A stretch of 64,000 nucleotides of DNA from Oryzias latipes (GCF_002234675.1 NC_019860.2:12398586-12462585); one strand, 5' to 3'; counted from the stretch's first letter, positions 1 to 10,980 are shown. Made by a program: numbers and translations. The notes: generated by a model not told the origin, from the sequence alone.

Positions 1-1030
1 TAGCTTAGCCACCGTGTCGCTATCTTCACAGCATAGCTGCATAGACTGACGTTTGAGGTTCTGTCATATACTGACTCCCTTCTCAAAGGAGCAGTAAAGT
101 TTTTCCAAGGGAAAATACTCGGGACGACACCACTCTTCAGGCGACGAACGACGCAGCCGCACCACACATCCGGAGCGAAGTTAGTAAGTGCCGGCAGCAG
201 AGGGTGCTACCTGTGTTTACATTAAAACTATGCCCTTCCTCTCTTCAGATCGCCTATATCCATTTGGGTTTCAGGTTTGGATCCACAGGAAAATAATGAT
301 ATGAGAGGCCAGGCTGTTTTTGGTTGGAAGACGAACAGCCTGGAACACAACAGAAACTGCAACTCTTCGACTCTGCCATTCTTCATATGTGCCGCTATGC
401 TAACAGGAAGTTGTTTTACACGTCATTGACGTATTTCCGGTCAAAAAATGCGGAAGTGTGAAAAAGGTCTATCCTGCCTCTCAGAAATAACATGAAGACT
501 TCACAAAGCAAGACTTACAATTAACAGCCTACACGAACACCCGTTGGACCGATCAGCAGTGAAACAAACAAAACAATCAAACGAAAATTACAACAGAAAT
601 TCAAATGAACACTTATTTGGAAAAAGAAAAGTGAAATATGTTCTGCAATATTGGCATGTTGTGCAATTCATCCTCATAAATAATAAAGTTAACAGAACAA
701 AATAATGTACAAAACTGATATTCTCGTCAGTGTGTCCGTCTGGAGGAGCAGACAAAGGTGTGGGCGTGCGGACGGACGTACTAAAATTATCCACTGGGGA
801 AAGTTGTTTTCATATTAAAACATTTCTTCATAAGCTATGGAATTATGGTATTCATGCATATGCCTTTAGTTTGTTTTATTTTTGATAAAACAATGTATGG
901 CGTATGTCTCAACCATTCAGAAAGCAACAAGAAATTACATTTGCGCAGATCAATTTCCCATTTCCACGTGGATTATTACCGACATCCATCTGTAGCTCAT
1001 AAAATGCCCCATCACAATGCGTAATGACGC
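1..1030. other. No recognised gene (left edge)
   Basis: No exon-like reading frame with convincing splice sites was found on either strand. The C-terminal exon expected for the minus-strand plcxd gene was looked for here and not seen. The stretch around 430-460 has a GGAAG-containing motif but nothing else that would define a promoter. Confidence 0.4.
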
Positions 1031-1033
1031 ACA

Positions 1034-1240
1034 ATGGCTGATCTTACGCTCTTAGAAGATGTGGCAAATGGAAGAATTCGGAGTGAACGCATTTTTAGAC
1101 AGCAAGAAGACGTGCTGGCAAATGAGGACGAGTGGCTTATGAGCCGGTTCTGACTTCCTCCAGCCGTCCTGTTGGACCTCTGCGGGCTTTTGGGCCCGGC
1201 GTTACAGAGGAGCACTCGGAGGAACCACGCGTGTCACCCG
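1034..1240 (+). pseudogene. PIF/Harbinger transposase N-terminal relic
   Basis: The reading frame from the ATG at 1,034 gives a HARBI1-like transposase N-terminus, with the segment NEDEWLMSRF followed by a stop (TGA at 1,151-1,153, where an arginine CGA is expected) and then LPPAVLLDLCGLLGPAL in the same frame. The DDE catalytic core is absent, because the frame runs directly into the oppositely oriented Myb-like gene. In intact Harbinger elements these two genes are separate, so an internal deletion is inferred. The right end of the element is probably the TTTATAAATGAGGCCCC-like block near 1,727-1,743. Confidence 0.7.
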
Positions 1241-1489
1241 GTGCATCTGGCGCTCCGGTCCCCCCGGCAAATGCATCTGGCGCTCCGGTGGAGCCTCGAA
1301 TGGTTGTGAGGCTACAGCATTTACGGCGTCCGCCACCGTTTGCCGCTCACGTGCCTTTTTGGCATTAGTAATGTCCACACTGTGCCCTCCAAACAACACT
1401 TTTCTCCTCTTTTCCACCTCGCCAACGATAACTTTTACTTCACATTGAGTGAAGTTACGTTTTTTTGATTTCCTCTCGGTGTTTGCCAT
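1202..1489 (-). pseudogene. PIF/Harbinger Myb/SANT-like accessory protein, N-terminal part
   Basis: The minus-strand frame begins at an ATG (1,489) and encodes a basic N-terminus with the signature KRNFTQCEVKVIVGEVEKR, then LFGGHSVDITNAKKA and VADAVNAVAS. This is the Myb/SANT-like DNA-binding domain of the second protein of PIF/Harbinger transposons, related to NAIF1, which in this superfamily helps bring the transposase to the element ends. About 65 residues are family-like. The tail is a low-complexity piece containing a repeated ERQMH motif. The gene ends against the transposase relic, so the element is non-functional. Confidence 0.75.
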
Positions 1490-1741
1490 GGTTCCGCAAT
1501 CAATGAATATTCATTTGTGGGCGTTTCACGGACTATTTATGGACAAATATGGGCGTGTCATGAAGCCGCAAAAAGCTGCGCTGCATTTAGAATCGGTTGT
1601 GATTTATTAAGGGAAAGATGCGTAGGATGTGCGTGCGCACGGTTTTATAAATCCGAATATTTCTTTGCGTACGCACGTCCTATGTTTCATCCGTACGCCA
1701 TTTCTGACGCAAATCCTACGCAAAGTTTTATAAATGAGGCC

Positions 1742-2005
1742 CCTGGAAACTGGCTAGGCCTCTCCAGGACCTTGAAATGCTGCTTACAAAGCCACTCCTT
1801 CGTTACCCAGGCTGTGGGTTCAGGATTGTTGTCATGCTTAAAGAACCAGCCACATTTCATCTTTCATTAACACAGGTAGGGTAGAGGACAGAGGATCCTC
1901 TTAAACAAGAAGTTAGAGGTCTGTGAGAGCCAGAAATCTTTCTTGTTCATCGGTGACCAAATACCAATTTTCCACCATAGTTTGCAAATAAATATCAGAC
2001 TAGGT
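1742..2005 (-). mobile_element. Tc1-like transposon relic
   Basis: Read on the minus strand, 1,754-1,850 encodes a Tc1 transposase piece with HDNN (for the catalytic HDND), then VTKEWL and [10 protein letters not shown], matching the segment between the second and third catalytic residues of Tc1 transposases. The neighbouring bases to about 2,005 resemble the internal non-coding part of such elements. It is truncated on both sides and abuts the Harbinger relic. Confidence 0.65.
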
Positions 2006-2236
2006 AAGAAAGGTGATTTAGTTTAATGTATTGTTGCTTCATATTGTATCTTGTGGGGGCACAAAATCAGTTAGTTTTTCATTTAATCTAAATAACTTAA
2101 TGAGTCATAGAAAATAAAAATAACTTATCAACTTCTCAAAAAACATCATTACTGTTCAGGTTTTTTTTTAATCAATAATAAGGGTCTCAACATCGTCAAT
2201 TACAAGTCGAAGGTTATTTCCCTTTGTGTATACCGT

Positions 2237-2589
2237 ATATCTTCCAATAATGGCCGGTCTCTAATTGACGCCAATCTGCAATAAAGGCCAGATCTAACAT
2301 GTGCTTCTTACTTTGGACGCCGGTCTCCAATAGTTGCCAGGCTCCTTTAGGAGACCCCACCCACCCCTGCGCACAGTTGTGCAGATGCCAGGTGTGTGGA
2401 ATTTTAAGACAGTGTAGCAATCATGTAGCGATGGCCAAGAAACCGTCCAATTTAAATTTCCTACTGTGGCATACGCCAAAGAACATTCTGGTGAGGAATC
2501 AGCACTTCCAATAAACGCATGTTTTTAATAAACGCTGGGCCGGCTGCTAAATTTTTGGTATAAACGCCGGGGCAACTATTGGAAGATAT
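2237..2589. mobile_element. MITE-like element with short inverted ends
   Basis: The termini at 2,237-2,249 (ATATCTTCCAATA) and 2,577-2,589 are exact inverted copies (13 bp) about 350 bp apart. No coding capacity is credible. No clear target-site duplication is seen, so the true ends may lie a few bases outside. The element lies just 3' of the last visible plcxd exon (lower coordinates). Confidence 0.5.
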
Positions 2590-2985
2590 AAAGAATGTCG
2601 CGGGGTCCTGCCGGAAAAGGATGCAGAGGAGCCAAGGTGAGTGGGTTCCTTCTTTATTCAGGACACAACGAGCACAACAATTGCTCCACGCAGGGCCACA
2701 CCAACACATGACACCTCCGTCACTCATTCATTTTCCTTCCCATGATGCTCCCTTTTAAATGATGAGCCCCTCCCATTGGGCGTGGCTCTTCATCATCTTC
2801 CAGGTGGCACCATAGGAATCAGTTTTAACCATAAAATAAATAAATACACATAAAATAAATACACCGTGTGGAAACCACCACCAGCTGACGGTGCCACACC
2901 GTCACACAGTAATCGTGTATTATTTTCTGAAGTTCATTTTCTCTAAAGATAATAACCTGAAAATTGCCATCAAAATTGAATTTAC

Positions 2986-3098
2986 CAGTATGGTATGGCC
3001 CTCCACAGCTCTGGGTGCTCCAGCAACATCGCCTCATTATCATAAGAAATTATGACCTGGTAACCTTTGGACCAACAGGAACGCAGTGTGGGAACATT
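2986..3098 (-). CDS. plcxd1: plcxd coding exon 5 (last visible)
   Basis: 113 nt after a ..tttgcag acceptor, ending in phase 2 before GTAAAT. It encodes NVPTLRSCWSKGYQVIISY and HPELWRAIPY. The split Trp codon shows that at least one more coding exon is expected. Confidence 0.85.
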
Positions 3099-6000
3099 CT
3101 GCAAAAAATAAAAAATAAATAAAGTAATCATTCCAAGATTTTACATGATGAATTATTTTAAACAAAAGCATAAAATGGCGGAATTAAAAAAAAAAACAGG
3201 TTGCAAAATGGATATTGGACAAAAGGTGTGATTTAATTTTCCATTACTCCTTTAACGTTGCTGTTTAATGATACCTTTGAGGAACAGAGCTTCAAGTTGA
3301 AGAGAATATGGATGAACTCCACCAGATGGACATGATCTTCATTTGTCATAGTGTCGAAATGAGAGCAAGAGATAATTACAATCTCTTTTGGGTGAGCCTC
3401 TAACCACATCGCCAGTTCCTTCAGAGCTTCCTGTAAGCAGATCTTATCTTTTTAACCAAACCGCTGTCAGCTTTTACTTAAACTAGGTACATTACTTTTT
3501 TTTAACCTTAACCGTCAAAAGAGTGTAGATCCCATGAGCAAAGAAGAGGTTGCTGCTGCTTGCTGGATTTTTGGCAATTCGCAGGTCGAAAAACCGAATA
3601 CCAAGATCCCCCTGATCAGCAAGGATGGACTGCTGTAAAAAATAAAATAACAGAAAAGTAAAGGTAAGCACACTCGCCTCACAGCGAGAAGACCTAGGTT
3701 CAAATCCAGGCTGGGACCCTTCTGTGTGGAGTTTGCATGTTCTTCCTGTAGATGTGTGGGCTTTCTACCGGCACTCCAGCCTCCCCCCACAGTCAGAAAA
3801 TAGGTTTCATAGGTCAACTAGTGATTCCCAACTGTCCCTAGGTATGAATGTGAGTATAAGTGTGTACCCCTGCGATGGACTGGGCACCTGCCCAGGGTAT
3901 ACCCCGCCTTAACCAATTGAGGTTGGGATGGGCTCCAGAAGCCCTGTGAGGCTAAGGGGATTAGGAAGGTTTAAAAAGAAATAGATGAATGGATTGTTTA
4001 ACAAAACAAAACAATTTAAAGATATTAAAATGTGGATACTTTTAAATTTTGAATAGAAATAAATACATAGTATTTAATATTAAATTAATTGACTATGGTG
4101 TTTGCAGGCGGTATTGTGATTTGTTGCAAGAACAGGGAACAGGTAGAGGAGAAGCTAGAGAGGTGGAGATTTTCCCTGGAAAGAAGAGGAATTTTAAGTA
4201 TCTAGGGTCAACAGTCCAGAGTAATGTAGAGTGTGGAAAAGAAGTGAAGAACCAAGTGTTGGCAGGTTAGAATGGTTGGAGAAAAGTGTCAGGTGTGTTG
4301 TGTGAAAAAAGACTTTCAGCTCATATGAAAGGAAAGGTGTACAAAACAGTGGTGAGACCAGCCTTGTCGATTGGCCTAGAGACAGTGGCACTGAGGAAAA
4401 AACGGGACGCAGAGCTGGAGGTAGCAGAAATGAAGGTGCTGAGGTTCTGTCCAGGATGGATAGGATCAGGCATGAGTACATCAGGGTGACAGTACATGTT
4501 AGAGGCTTTGGAGATGTTTTCCAACCCGTTTTCCAGTCCTCCCTGACCAGCTTGCCGCTGGTTGGCTGACTCAAGTAATTCCGCATCCTGATTGACTGAC
4601 GCCTGATTTAGGTTGTCAGCATCAAGCAGTCCAAGGAGAGCTGGAAAATAGGCAGGGTTGAGGCTCTTGAGGACCAGGGTTGGGCAGCGCTTAAGTGGAG
4701 GATGCATAAGACAGTGTTAGATGGAAGAAGCTGATTCGCTGTTGCAACCTCTGACGGGAAAAGCCGGAAGGAAAGAAGAAAAAGAATCTTATAGATTTAG
4801 TTTTTCTACTGTTCCATATCTTTAAAAAGCATACATTAAAGAAAAGCCTACAATGTTTGAGTTGTAACTGATTTAAAATTTTAAATATTTTAGAGATTTC
4901 TTTTTTGTCATTCAGATACTCCACATGTGTCAAACTCAAGGCCCGCGGGCGAAATGTGGCCCGCCATGTCTTTTTATGTGGCCCGCGAGTAGGGGTGTGA
5001 CGATGACCTCATCACCGCACTTTTTTTTTTTTTTTAAGTTCAGCATATGGTGCGTGATTGGAACTATAATAAACACATTAAACACATTCATCTTTGTTGA
5101 TACTTTACTTTTTCTGCTAGTCCTATGTTCACTTTCCTTCTTTCTTTCAGACTGTTCTCTTCTTCTCTCCCACCACGCCTGTCACTGTCTCTCCTCGGTG
5201 CACGCTCTCACTGCCTCTGCTGCACGTGGAACGCGACTCCCTTTACTCACACAGGTGTGCGCTTTCAGAAGCACACATCCTCATTCTACAACAGAGGTTT
5301 CCGTCTCGTGAGGAAATACGACAAATTTTACTGCGTTCTAATTATTCATTTCCATTGTTTTCATTTCCGTTACAAGCCGCGTGCGTTATTGAGTGCGCGA
5401 CACAGGTGAAGCACAGGTGAAGCCTCGCATGCAGCTAGAGAGTGGTCTGCTGCAGAGGAATCAACACGCACCCCCAACACTCGTGTGCGCACCTTCCTCC
5501 TACACACGCTGTAAGCGCGATGACACAGTCAATCTACAACACCTATATAGTTAGTTCATTAGTTAGATAGGTAGTAGTTAGTCGTTACTGTTATTTGTTA
5601 ATAAAGAATAGTAAGTTGTAATTGTATTTATTTCTGATGCGGCCGCCTGGGGATTTTGTGTTTTTTGTTTTTTTATTGGGGGGGGGGGGGGGGTGCGGTT
5701 AACCGCGACTCCGCGCCCCCTGGTGGTTCATAACCGCGGTGATCAAAAATCCGACACCGTCACAGCTCTCCCGTAAGAGCATAAAAGTTTTTAATTTATT
5801 AAAAGTAAAATTGGTGTTTATTTATTCATATCTAGGGAGACTTGGACTTGAAACATCAGATTGGGCAACTAAACATTAGGACTTAAACACTGTCCATAAA
5901 CACTGGCCCTTTGAGGACAGCCACTATGCTGATGTGGCCCTCGGTTAAAATGAGTTTGACACCCCTGACCTATTCCCTTTATGGGTCACCACGGCGAAGG

Positions 6001-8766
6001 GGTGCCAAAAATCCAGGCCTCGAGGGCCGGCCTCCTGCTCGTTTTCCAAAAACCCTGCCTTATCTGCTGTTGATTACCTTGATCAGGTATGTTTAGCAAA
6101 TAAAGCGCTTCAATGGGAGGATGATTGAAAAAACATTTAGGACACAGGCCCTGAAGCACCCCTGATCTAGACCTACCCTCTGCATCCTCCTTTGCTCACT
6201 AAACCAACCTCACGTCTTCCTGCACAACATTCATGAACACCTTTTTGGTCTTCCTCTACACTTCTTTCCTTTTACCAACCTAATCACGGCCCCTCACTGT
6301 CTCCCCAATATTTGGTAACCATCTCAATCTGACTTCCTTGCATTCATTTCAGACACATGTAACATAAAATAACAGTTGTGTCCTTCATGGATTCATTCCT
6401 GATCCATTTCATTATTGCATCATTTTCACTCCCAAATTGAACCTCCTCTTTTTTTAAAACTACCTCTGGCTCAGTTTCAAGTGTCTTTCTTAGAGCCACC
6501 ATCTCTATAAACAAACAACATGGTTAGTCTCACCAAACTTGAAAATCTTTCCTTTCTTCTTGTTAAAACTCCTTTGTCCTTCACCACACCACAACTTTCC
6601 CCCCCCCATTCTACTCTCTCTCCCCATTGCTCTGGACTGCTGACCCTAATTACTTGAAGTCCTCCACCCTCTTCACCTCTGTTCCCCATAAATTCACCAT
6701 TCCACTTGCACACAGGCTGACCTTCACTCCTCTTTTGTCTGAAACAAGAGGAGTCAAATCTCTTCTGAAACTTATAACCAAATGCAGCGGAAGTTCTGGT
6801 GGTCTGCTGGGTTTATAAAGCTAGAAAGAGCAGATTGTTGTCGGGCAACTGTGCTGGATTTAAAGTTAGCTGGAGTTTGGTCTCAATTTGGATTGTCTGA
6901 TCAATTTATAAAACATGAAGCAAAAATGGTACCAGCTTCAAAATGGTTTAAAAAAAATGCACGGCAGTCACTAAAAAGATTAAGTAAATAAAGATGTTGG
7001 TCTTGGCACAAACTTAGTTGCATGAGGTGCTTTGAGATAAAATAAATAACAAAAAGACCAAACAGACTGGAAGAGGTTCACCCCTTCTTCCTAGGTTTCT
7101 CTCATTCTTTTCTGAACTGAACTCAACTAAACTGAATTGAACCTTTTGACCTCAGAGGAGGCCTTCCAATCAGCCAATGGCTGTAAGCACCCGTCTCCAG
7201 CAGATCTATAAACACCATGTACCATTTCTCTCTTAAGATCTCATTTCTTCTGTCACACTTGTGGAATCTGCCAATATATTTCCATCTCTGTCTTTGCTAC
7301 ATTTAAATGTTTTTTTAATAAAATATCAACACTTCATCTTCAGAGACAATGCATTCATAAATAGTCATCCTCGCTCATATCAATTAGCTTTTCCCTTCGT
7401 GAAATCGATAACGTCATATTCGCCGTTTAGAAATAAAAAAAGTAGTAAGCATGGTGACTGGAAAGCTTTTGAAATCCAGGGCACTGAATAGTACCGCACT
7501 ATGTAGTTTTTTAATAGTTAGGGGTTAGGGTGGGAATTTGGACATAGCCAGATATTGAGTCATCGTACTTCCAGGTAGAAAAGGGAACTGGGAAAATAAC
7601 TTATATTTCCTTTAAAAATGGTTCTTTACTAACCTAAATTATCATATATATGGATATACTGTAGTTTACTCTGAAAGACTCAAGAAAAGCATGATACACG
7701 CCATTAAAACCCCACTTCAATTATATTTTAAGTTATTATACAAGTGTTCCCAGTGGTCTTACAATTATAATTGAGGTTTTTAGTAAAAAAATAAAGTCTG
7801 TGTCATTTTTAAGACATATTTTCTGTCTCAGTAACAGTTTTAATCTTGAGCTATTTCCTGTCTGTTCTCTCTTCCATCATGAAAAAATATAAGAACATGT
7901 TAAAAACACCAAAAACATTTGTATTGTAGTCGGTCTTTAATAAATTTCTCAAATATGATATCCTAATTTTTAAACAAATTTTGATAGAAAGACCTATTTA
8001 AAGATTCCTACCTAGCATTTTTCCTCAACCCCTAAAAAAATAATTTGAGTCAAAATTAGTATGGAAAAGTAATAATAGCAAAAATGAAGTAATAGAAAAG
8101 TAAATAAACAACGATTTTGATCCAATTTAGTCAATTTTGAGCTAAATTTTTCTCCTTTGTTTAAATTTTTACCTCTATTGGATTCAGCAGAAATCAGGTT
8201 TCAGGTCAATATATATTTTTTACATAACTTGACATACTTATAGAGCTAGAAGAAGTCTTGATTTTGGCTTGTGGCAAGAGGTTTTCAGAGCCCCACCTGT
8301 TACCCCCCCCCCCCCCAAAAAAAAAAGAAAAAAACATTTTCTGGTGTAGATGCGTCATTCATTCTGTGTTTAACCTGACTTCAAAGATCCATGTTCTGCT
8401 CGTACCTGCGTTGTGGCCCAGCGGTAAATACAGGGCCGAGTACAGCAGGGTAACAGTAGGTCGGTGAGTCTGAGGAGGAAGGACTCGGATCTGAGCACCG
8501 GGGAGGAAATGTCCAAGCAGAAAGACATGGTGTCATGGCTTCCTGTGGGGTGTTTATTTAAATTAAAGTATACGTTTTAAATAAATGCTAGTTATAGTAA
8601 ACGTAATGTGTGTAACAAGTGTTTTTAAGGAATAAGCGTGGATAAAATAATCACGACTCCTACCTGGCAAAGCCAGGTTCCATAGAGGGACATCATGCAG
8701 CTCTTCCGGGAGCCGCGACATCCAGTCGGGGTTTCCTTCGAGCACCGGAAACAATTTGTCCCCCAT
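2986..8766 (-). CDS. plcxd1: PI-PLC X domain-containing protein (PLCXD1-like), partial at 3' end
   Basis: Five coding exons on the minus strand join in frame: 8,766-8,664, 8,542-8,406, 3,632-3,513, 3,430-3,275 and 3,098-2,986, giving about 209 residues. The family is phosphatidylinositol-specific phospholipase C X-domain proteins, predicted phosphodiesterases that lack the PH, C2 and Y domains of classical PLCs. Visible hallmarks are PDWMSRLPEEL and VPLWNLALPGSHDTM (catalytic His about residue 37), RWATTQ, IRFFDLRIA (about 92-100), FAHGIYT (second catalytic His about 113), HPKEIVII and QVIISYDNE. All splice sites are GT-AG and the phases agree. The chain stops at ..IPY followed by a split codon; the last part of the X domain, normally about 100 more residues, is not seen in the remaining 2.98 kb, so it lies beyond the window or is lost. 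PLCXD2 or PLCXD3 are less likely but not excluded. Confidence 0.87.
3275..3430 (-). CDS. plcxd1: plcxd coding exon 4
   Basis: 156 nt, phase 0 on both sides (acceptor ..ttacag, donor GTATCA). It encodes 52 residues with LEAHPKEIVIISCSHF, the conserved post-catalytic strand of the PLCXD X domain. The intron between exons 3 and 4 is only 82 bp. Confidence 0.88.
3513..3632 (-). CDS. plcxd1: plcxd coding exon 3 (second catalytic His)
   Basis: 120 nt, phase 0 on both sides (acceptor ..ttacag, donor GTTAAG). It encodes 40 residues with IRFFDLRIA and FAHGIYT. The intron before it (3,633-8,405) is 4.8 kb of SINE, LINE and hAT relics. Confidence 0.88.
3660..3990 (+). repeat. tRNA-derived SINE
   Basis: It begins with a tRNA-like head whose B box GGTTCAAATCC lies at 3,697-3,707. 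The body has the CTGTGTGGAGTTTGCATGTT and CCTGCGATGGACTGG blocks of common teleost SINEs, and the tail ends in the AGATGAATGGA motif. It sits in plcxd intron 2, in the opposite orientation to the gene. Confidence 0.8.
4148..4765 (+). mobile_element. RTE-like LINE ORF2 C-terminal relic
   Basis: Broken frames at 4,165-4,270 and 4,286-4,489 encode FKYLGSTVQSN, an in-frame stop, NGWRKVSGVLCEKRLSAHMK and VYKTVVRPALSIGLETVALR, the C-terminal end of a non-LTR reverse transcriptase. The match is lost after about 4,500 and resumes near 4,695 with the 3' end (GGAAGAAGCTGATTCGCTG). A stop and a frame change show it is dead. Confidence 0.75.
4922..5967. mobile_element. hAT-like non-autonomous element
   Basis: The termini are CACATGTGTCAAACTC (4,922) and GAGTTTGACACCCCTG (ending 5,967). 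They match, inverted, the ends of the small element at 39,846-40,038. The flanking octamers (agatactc and acctattc) share only five bases, so a decayed 8-bp target duplication is possible but not proven. The interior has no family-like ORF and carries a G16 run near 5,678. Confidence 0.6.
5995..6164. mobile_element. Short hAT-like MITE fragment
   Basis: The ends AGGGGTGCCAAAAATCCAGG and GAAGCACCCCTG, together with the GGCCTCGAGGGCCGG block, match a common small hAT-type element of fish. It lies directly next to the larger hAT-like element. Confidence 0.45.
6170..6730 (-). mobile_element. RTE-like LINE relic, antisense
   Basis: The plus strand shows the reverse complement of an RTE-like LINE ORF, for example TCTGCATCCTCCTTTGCTCA and AATTACTTGAAGTCCTCCAC. 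These are recurrent antisense blocks of this LINE type in fish. There are no long open frames. Confidence 0.5.
7664..7960 (+). repeat. Dispersed repeat copy (family A)
   Basis: Contains the blocks GTTCCCAGTGGTCTTA, TTCCATCATGAAAAAATATA and TTAAAAACACCAAAAACA. They recur in the same order at 27,405-27,790 and 36,740-37,330. This is a non-coding transposon family of unknown class in plcxd intron 2. Confidence 0.5.
8406..8542 (-). CDS. plcxd1: plcxd coding exon 2 (first catalytic His)
   Basis: 137 nt between a ..cacag acceptor and a GTACGA donor; it enters in phase 1 and leaves in phase 0. It encodes GSHDTMSFCLD, the first catalytic-histidine motif of the X domain, and ends with RWATTQ, as in PLCXD1. 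Confidence 0.88.
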
Positions 8767-8779
8767 TCACGTGAAACTC
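8664..8779 (-). CDS. plcxd1: plcxd coding exon 1
   Basis: The exon begins after an acceptor (..ctacag) at 8,779. The ATG is at 8,766-8,764, and the exon ends at 8,664 before GTAGGA with one base of a split Gly codon. It encodes residues 1-34, including EGNPDWMSRLPEEL. A short 5' UTR (8,779-8,767) is included, which implies at least one non-coding upstream exon. Confidence 0.87.
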
Positions 8780-8868
8780 CTGTAGTAATAAAAAAATTTT
8801 TTAAATAACACAGAATGTCCTTCTCCTTTCTGATTTAAATTGCGACCGGGTTTGTGTACAAACTTTAC

Positions 8869-9019
8869 CGGATGTTACACAGGCTTTTCCGCTTCCTTAA
8901 TTTCAAAATAAAACAAACACGTCCAGATAGAACGCAATGAGTTATATAACTAGAGGAGACACGCTCGCTTTAGAAGCCTGGCCAACGGTGGCGGAGCGCA
9001 ACGCCATCTTGGTGAGGTC
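8869..9019 (-). promoter_or_regulatory. Putative plcxd promoter and 5' UTR exon
   Basis: On the minus strand, a CAAGATGGC motif (YY1-type, 9,011-9,003) is followed downstream by a TATATAAC block (about 8,950-8,943) and then a possible donor ..CATCCG|GTAAAG at 8,869. This arrangement would give a non-coding exon upstream of the coding exon that starts at 8,779. The part 8,935-9,019 is also present in dispersed repeats elsewhere in the window (see findings), so the promoter may be repeat-derived. Transcription was not tested. Confidence 0.4.
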
Positions 9020-9060
9020 GACGACGCCCACATGGCTATGATTTCTATAGCCTTTGGTGG

Positions 9061-9180
9061 CATCTAAGTAGCTTATATATAATTTATATATATATTCATA
9101 TTTCTATATACTTATACATATAAATAAATATGTAATATGTGTATATATTTTATATATATATATATCATTTGTTACTGTTA
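9061..9180. repeat. TA-rich microsatellite
   Basis: Simple (TA)n-like sequence with TATATAT runs, at the start of a broader AT-rich zone. Confidence 0.75.
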
Positions 9181-9349
9181 AATAAGAGAAACAGTCAGCC
9201 TTATGAGCTCAAACTTTAATGAAAAATGCATTGTTGCAGGACTCCTTATAAATAAATAAAAATTACAAAAAAAATTGGAAATTAATTTTTAAACATTTCA
9301 AAGTTTTAGACCTCTTTGACATGTAATTTAAATTATTTAGAAAAGCCCA

Positions 9350-9665
9350 ACAATACGTCAATAGTAATAATAAATAATAACAATATATAAACAATAAGTC
9401 AATAATAATAATAACGATGAATCAATAATAATAAATCAACAGTAAGTCAATAATAGTATTAAATGATAACAATAAATCAATAATAAGTCAATAATAATAA
9501 TAAGATACAATATATAAATAAGTTAATAACAATAATAATGATTTATCAATAATAATAATAATAAATCAATAGTAAGTCAAAAATAATATTAAATGATAAC
9601 AATAAATCAATGATAGGTCAATAATAATAAATGATAATAATAAGTCATCAATAAGTCCAAAAGTC
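9350..9665. repeat. AT-rich imperfect minisatellite
   Basis: Variants of the units AATAATAATAAATCAATA and AGTCAATAATA repeat about a dozen times over 300 bp. Spacing and unit length vary, unlike a CRISPR or a regular satellite. Confidence 0.8.
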
Positions 9666-10278
9666 AAAACAGATTTGCCCCTTTAAAAAGAAACAAAAAG
9701 CAAAGAAAAACAATTGATTCATGTGAGTGATCAGTTTGTGTAACATAGATGGTATGGTGTCGGGTTTCAAGCGAACAGTCTGGCCAGTCTTATTAAAATC
9801 TGTTTCCCCAAAATCTTTTGAACATAGCCAGACTGTATTGCTAGTTGGTAACCACAGTGATCATCTGGGTTAGCTCTTTTTATTGCCAAGGCCTACTTTT
9901 TCCTTCAATCTGAATCCATTGGAAACCTGCAAGAAAAGTTCAGTCACTGAGTCAGAAATGTCTAAATCTATATAACTACATTAGCCTAGTCCTAGTATAC
10001 TGTTTATAGGTTTAACTAAATAAAGTTTACATTTATGTCGACAGCAAATTGTACGTACATCATGCAGCATGTTGATAATAGCCCTCCAGCATCATGCATG
10101 TCAACATGTGTTCTATTAATAAAGCCCCTCCAGCAGTAAAAGAAAAAATTATAGTCCTTACCTGTGTAATGTTCTGCCTTTCTCCTTTGTGGACTCAGAT
10201 TTTGGCAGTTGAAACTTGCACAATGAACTGGCATTTTGCAAAAAATGAGTTCACATGCATGCACTGCAGCAGTAACTT

Positions 10279-10352
10279 GACCTCACCAAGATGACGGTGC
10301 TCTCCTCCCATGAGGAATCACGTGATGTCTCCTCTAGTGATATAACTCATTG
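10279..10352 (+). repeat. Dispersed CAAGATGRCG / TATAACTCATTG module
   Basis: Runs from GACCTCACCAAGATGACGG to TCTAGTGATATAACTCATTG. Related copies lie at 56,395-56,468, 57,046-57,120 and, on the minus strand, 8,935-9,019. No coding meaning is seen. Confidence 0.75.
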
Positions 10353-10980
10353 ATAGAACGCTACGATGGAGATCGAGGGCCACCTAAATAAATATATAAA
10401 CTAAAACTACGAGATTTAATTTACGACATTAAAGTTTAAGTGAGCATACAGTGTAGACTTACTTGAACATGTAAGCTGAATGTTTATTGAGAATATTCCA
10501 AATGTTTGGAAGCTCATTTGATTTACGATTTATTAATTTTCTATTTTGGGTGGCTTACAGGATCTCTGCAGCCTGTTGATGAAGCTGTCCACTTCAGTCC
10601 TTTTTCCTCCACGAAGGACAAGATGTCTAAGTCTGTGTGACACTCCTACGGAGCCCTCCAGGGTCCAGAGTTTAAAAAAATAAAAAATCTAATAAAACCG
10701 TGCGCACGGATTGATCAATTGTGCTTGTTGTGTTGCGAATCATGCAGGCACACACGTTGCATGTGCATGTCTCTGAGCAGAGCAGGTGGACTCAGTCGTA
10801 GCTTTATGTTTGCAGGCAGGGGAGGTGCTTTGTTACGGTGTGCAACGGAGGAAGCTTCGGACCACAGCCTGTCTCGCTGTCGGACTCAGGAGAACTGTGT
10901 CTTTCGGGGGATTTGTATCTCCAAGCAGTGGAGCGGCTTTCGAAATGAAGGAACAGTCCTGAGAAAACTGTTGTGAAAAC

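Noticed and set aside
3690..3710. tRNA gene from the B-box match
   Set aside because: Only the B box and a weak A box are present; no cloverleaf or anticodon arm can be drawn, and the body is SINE.
9350..9665. Regular short repeats considered as a CRISPR array
   Set aside because: Units are AT-rich, variable in length and have no unique spacers; the genome is a vertebrate.
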